Shown here piece by piece: positions 29,001 to 34,246 of a DNA stretch of 40,872 nucleotides. Origin of the DNA: Reticulitermes lucifugus (taxonomy: Eukaryota; Arthropoda; Insecta; Blattodea; Rhinotermitidae); the NCBI GenBank assembly GCA_026260175.1, contig JAKCWW010001214.1, forward strand, positions 36,602 to 77,473, written 5' to 3'. The notes under the pieces are model-generated. The model searched no databases. It saw nothing but the letters and a program-made list of their open reading frames with translations, and was not told the origin of the DNA. The first letter of the stretch is position 1; each line of letters begins with the position of its first letter. Made by a program: the position numbers and the translations under genes.

Positions 29001-32000
29001 TGAAAAACTGCTATGGCATTCACTTCAGTTATGGTTAAAATCAGACAAAAATAAGGGATATTTTGCATGTAAACCTGCATGCAATTTTGCATGTATCTCC
29101 AGTATAACTTGACAGTGGTGTTAAAACATTGTATATCACCATGTATTTCCTTACTCACTTATTCAAATTAAAAACCAACAACAACACTGTTTATAGGGAG
29201 AAACCCCTAATTGTCTTAGCCTATCTCCTACATGTTTTGGCCCATCTGGGCCATTATCAAGAAATTTCCAGTAGTAGAATGAGATTTATGTAACAAGTTA
29301 ACAGTGCATGTACAAGTAAAACAGTTACACACAAAAAAAATTTAAAAAAACTTATGACTTCTTTAAAATACCAATACCATCCATAGTCTTATGAGTGAAA
29401 TACTGCCTTTTTTAAGTTGATCATTTGGATATTTTGACTGCACATGTGGTAATATACAGGGTGTTTAAAAAATGTATACATATATATATGGCTGCACACA
29501 AGCCTTCAATTTCTTCCCATAGCTCTTCCAATGTTAGTGGCTTTGTACAATACACTGCATCCTTCATATACCCCCACAAGTGAAAGTCAAGAGGAGTTAA
29601 ATAAGGTGAGTGTGGGCAGTACTCAGCACTTCCTTTTCATCCCATCCATCAGCCTGGAAAACTTTCATCGAGGTAGCTCCTTACATCTCAATGGTAATGT
29701 TGGGGTGCACTATGTTGTTGGAAGTAAAATTCCTCATTCCCATACAGTTGACAAATAGCAGGCACACTGGATGTCTGAAACATGTTGAGGTATGTTGGGC
29801 CAGTAACTCTTCCTTCAAAAAAATGAAAGCCCCATTGAACTCCCGGATGACATTCCACACCAGACGGTGAGTCCTGGTAAATTCACTGCCTTATTCTCAT
29901 GAATGTGCGGATTTTCAGGGGACCAGTAAAACAATTGTGATGACTCACTGTGCCAGTGAGCTTAAATGAGGCTTTAACCCCAATCTTGTTCACCAACTGT
30001 GTATGCTCCAGCACGTTTCTTTGATACCATCAACAAAACTGCACTCTTTGATCAGGATCGTCTCAGAATGTACACATTCCACCTAGCTCTTTTCAACATG
30101 CTGTGTACACTTGCCCTGTTTATTCTTGCCTCATGAGCACATTGTGTAACGGAGTTTTTTGGTGATCATGTTAATTCATGCAACACCACAGCAGAAGAGG
30201 CAGGACTGGTTATTGTGTGGAGCTTCCCAGATCGTTGCTTGTGCACATCTTGCGCCATACCTTTGACCTCAAATTTGTCAAGAATGCATCCAATTGTTAC
30301 TCGTGTTGGAGGTTCTGTTACAAATTCACACTGCCATTGCATTTGTACTTTGCTATCATTCTGAAATTTCCAGTACCCCTTCAAAATTATCTTGCGTTTC
30401 TCGAACGTCAAGCGCTCCACCACCATTTCCTGTTACAGTAGTTAAACTCTGTAAGTACGAGCTGGTGCTCATGCAGTTAGCGCTGCCTCTTGATTAAATG
30501 TCACACTACATAAAGCATGTTGCCTTGTAGTTTCATGATAAAAATGTCCATAGGTATCCCAATTTAAAATGTGTATGCATTTTTTGAGACACTATGTATA
30601 TATGCTAGAATATAAGAAAGTTCTATACAGTTATGTGATACATATACAGTCCTAGATGAAGGTTGTTATTCACAAACATCTACAATAAGTATTCACATTA
30701 AATAGTACGTATAGAAATGTGCACAATTTGCAGTGAAGTTGCTGTCTGAAGTATGTCCAGCCTGTCACTGTGGGTAATACATATACTTAGAGATCATACA
30801 TTCCAAAGGAATGCATATATTACCATGAAAACTTCAAATTTCGAATAGATTTAGTAAAATAAAGAATAACTTCCAAGTACCTAGTCGTTTGACATACATC
30901 TCATTTATTTAATGAATATCAGTTCATCTGTATGTCTGTGCATTTGATCTGAAGCTCATTACAAATAAATGGTTCGGCTCCCCCGCCATTTGTCCTTCAA
31001 ATAATTTATTACCCTTTTTATATAACTGAATGTACAAGTTTTCCAAATTATTCATTCTTCATCCCTTCCGGGATGGCTCAGTTAATTTCATGACTTCAAC
31101 CATGGGGGCCATATAAACGACCAATATCCAAAATATGCAACACATATGCTCCTTGTGGGTGTTTGTAACGGACGTAAGGTACAGGATATAGAGATACAAT
31201 ACAAGCTCTAAGAGACGCTACTATATACGTGCCTACAATACGCATTCTAGGGATGCCCATATATAAATTCCTGCATTACAGGGCTGGACGCCACCCTTCC
31301 GGGGCCGTTTACCTTATAGCAGCATTCTGAACTATTAGGGTTCTCTCCTTCCTCATGAAGCTTCAAACCTATTGGCTGGCATCATGCTTAGTGAGAACCA
31401 ACCACCGCCCACATCTTTTCCCTATATAAACTGCGTACCAAAGTGACCAAAGTGTTCCCGGCATTTTTTCTTTTTTTCTCTCTCTCTCGCTCTCTCGGCA
31501 GGTGCTTGCTTTACTTGCTCTTTTGGAGTAAAGTTTATTTTCGGAGTAAATTTTTGGAGAACAAAGCACATTTAATTCTTTATCTTGGATTCCATTCCAG
31601 TGACTTTGCCTTGCCCTTACTTTTTGTCTTCCAGCCTTGCTCTGCCTGCCTGCCTTGCCTCACTTGCTTGCCTGCCTGTCTTACTTTTCGTGCCTGCCTT
31701 TCTGCTTTGCCCTGCCTGTCGTTTATCTTCCTTGCTGTCACTGCTTTGCCCTGCATGCCTTGGGCCGCCTTGTTCTGCATGTCTTGCGCTGCCTGTCTTG
31801 TCCTGCCTGTCTCTGCTTGCCTCGTCATGCTTTGCCATATCAGTTTTCGCTGCTTTGCCGTCCATGCCCTTTCTTACTTTCGCTGTCTGCCTTGCCCTGC
31901 CTGTCTGCTTCCTTGCCCTGATTTGCCCTGCCTTGTCCGAACGCATCCAATCTAACACTACGTAGCGCATGCGTGGAATCTGTTAGGTATGAGGTTTCAT

Positions 32001-32792
32001 GAAAATCACTCGAAAGAGAGCGGAGGTTCAGACGACAAGGTAGATTGTTCTCCAAGTAAATTGCCTTTCATTATTGACGGATTGCAACCAAAGTAACAGC
32101 ATGTGTAGCGCATGCGTTGATAGAGATGTAAGGCTTCATGAATATCACTAGAATGAGAGCCGAGATAGAGACGAAAAGGCAGTTTGCTGTCAAAGTAAAG
32201 TGCCTTTCATTATTGACCGATCACGACCAAATTAAAATCTATGTGGCGCATGCGCGGGAAATGCGAGGTATGACGTCTCATTGTGATCACTCCTATGGAT
32301 GCCGAGATATTGACGAAAATGTAAATAGGTCTCCAAGTAAAGTGCCCTCCATTATTGTCCGATCGAATCCGAACTGAAATATACAGCGCATGCGTGGACA
32401 GTGCGATGTGTGTTTCATGAAAAGCACTCTAATTGGTGTCGAGATACAGTCCAAAAGAACGTTGTTCTCCAAGTAGATTGCCTTTTATTATTGACCGATC
32501 GCATTCAAACTAGAGCCGTATGTAGCGCATGCGCGGAAAGTGCGAGGAATGACGTTTGTTGAAAGACACTGATATATCAGCCGAGATACAGACGAAAAGG
32601 TAGGTTGTTCTCCAAGTAAAGTGTCCTCCGTTATTATTCAGTCACAACCAAATTACATAAGTAGCGCATGTGTGCAAAGTACTAGGTATTGGGTTTCATG
32701 AAAGCCCCTCGATTTGGAACCGAGATATTGAGGAAAAGGTACTTCGTTCTCCAAGTGCCCTCCGTAATTGTCCGATCGCATCCGATCTAACA

Positions 32793-32834
<42 letters not shown>

Positions 32835-34199
32835 CGCATGCGTGGAAAATGCGATGTGTGATGTTTCATGAAAAGCACTCCGATGGGAGGTGAGATAGAG
32901 ACGAAAAGGAATTCTGTTCCCCAAGTAAAGTGTCTTTCGTTATTGACTGATCGCAACCAAACAACCAGCGTAGGCAGCGCATGGGCGGGAAATGCGATGT
33001 GTAAATTTTCATGAAAGTCACCACAATGGGAGCGGACATACAGACGATATAGGTACTTTCTACTTCAAGTAATGTGCCTTTCATTATTGACCGATCGCGA
33101 CCAAACTTACGTGGTATGTGGCGCATGTGCAGGAAGTACGAAGAGTGACGTTACATTAAGATGACTCCTATGGAGGCTGAGATGCAGACGAAAAGGTACT
33201 TTGTTATCCAAGTAAAGTGCCGTTCTGTATTATCCGATCTAACACTCTATATAGGGCATGCGTGGAAAATGACATGTGTTATGTTTGATGAAAAGCACTC
33301 TTAATTTGTCACGAGATACAGAGCAAAAGGAACACTGTTCTCCGCGTAAATTGCCTTTCATTATTGACCGATCTCCTCCTTACGACAGTCGTATATAGCG
33401 CATGCGCAGAAGTGCGAGTTATGAGGTTTGATGATTATGACTGCTATGTCAGCCGAGATAAAGAGGAAATGGTACTTGTTCTCCAAGCAGAGTGCCTTTG
33501 ATTATTGACCGATCGCAACCCAAACTGACAGCTTATGTAGCGCATGCGCGGCATGTGCGTGCTATGACGTTTCATTATGATCACTCCTATGGAGAACGAA
33601 ATTTTGACCAGAAGGTACTTTGTTCTCCAAGTAAATTGCCCTTCATTATTGACCGACCGCAACCAAACTAACATCGTATGTAGCGCATGCGTTGAAATTG
33701 CGAGGTTTTACGTTTCCTTAAAATCACTGGAATGGAAGCCGAGATACAGATAAAAAGGTTCTTTATTCTCCCAGTAAAGTGCTTTTGATTATTCACTGAT
33801 CGCATCCAAGCTAAGAACTTATCTAGCGCATGCGTCGAAAGTGCGACGTGAGACATTTCATGAAAATCACTCGAGTGGGAGCCGAGACACAGATGAAAAG
33901 TTACTTTGTTCTCCAAGTAAATTGCCTTTGATTATCGACCGATCGCAATCAAACAAACACCACATGTGGCGCATGCGTTGAAATTGCGAAGTATGAAGAT
34001 TCATTAAAAGTCACTGGAATGGAATCCAAGATAAAGAATGAAATGTGCTTTGTTCTCATAAAATTTACTCCGAAAATAAACTTTACTCCAAAGGAGCAAG
34101 GCAGGCAGGCAGGCAGGCAAGGCAGGAAGTCAGGTAGGTAGGGCAAGTCAGGCAGGCAAGCAGGGCATGCCTGGCGGGCAGGCAGGCAAGCATGTATAT

Positions 34200-34246
<47 letters not shown>

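Noticed and set aside
31060-31110. Possible tRNA-like sequence (GGGATGGCTCAGTTAATTTC)
   Set aside because: Resembles an A box but no matching B box, acceptor stem or anticodon arm could be formed.
31443-31970. Long open frames on both strands (170, 126 and 117 codons)
   Set aside because: They are translations of CCTGCC/CTTGCC low-complexity DNA, open in several frames at once, with no conserved domain.
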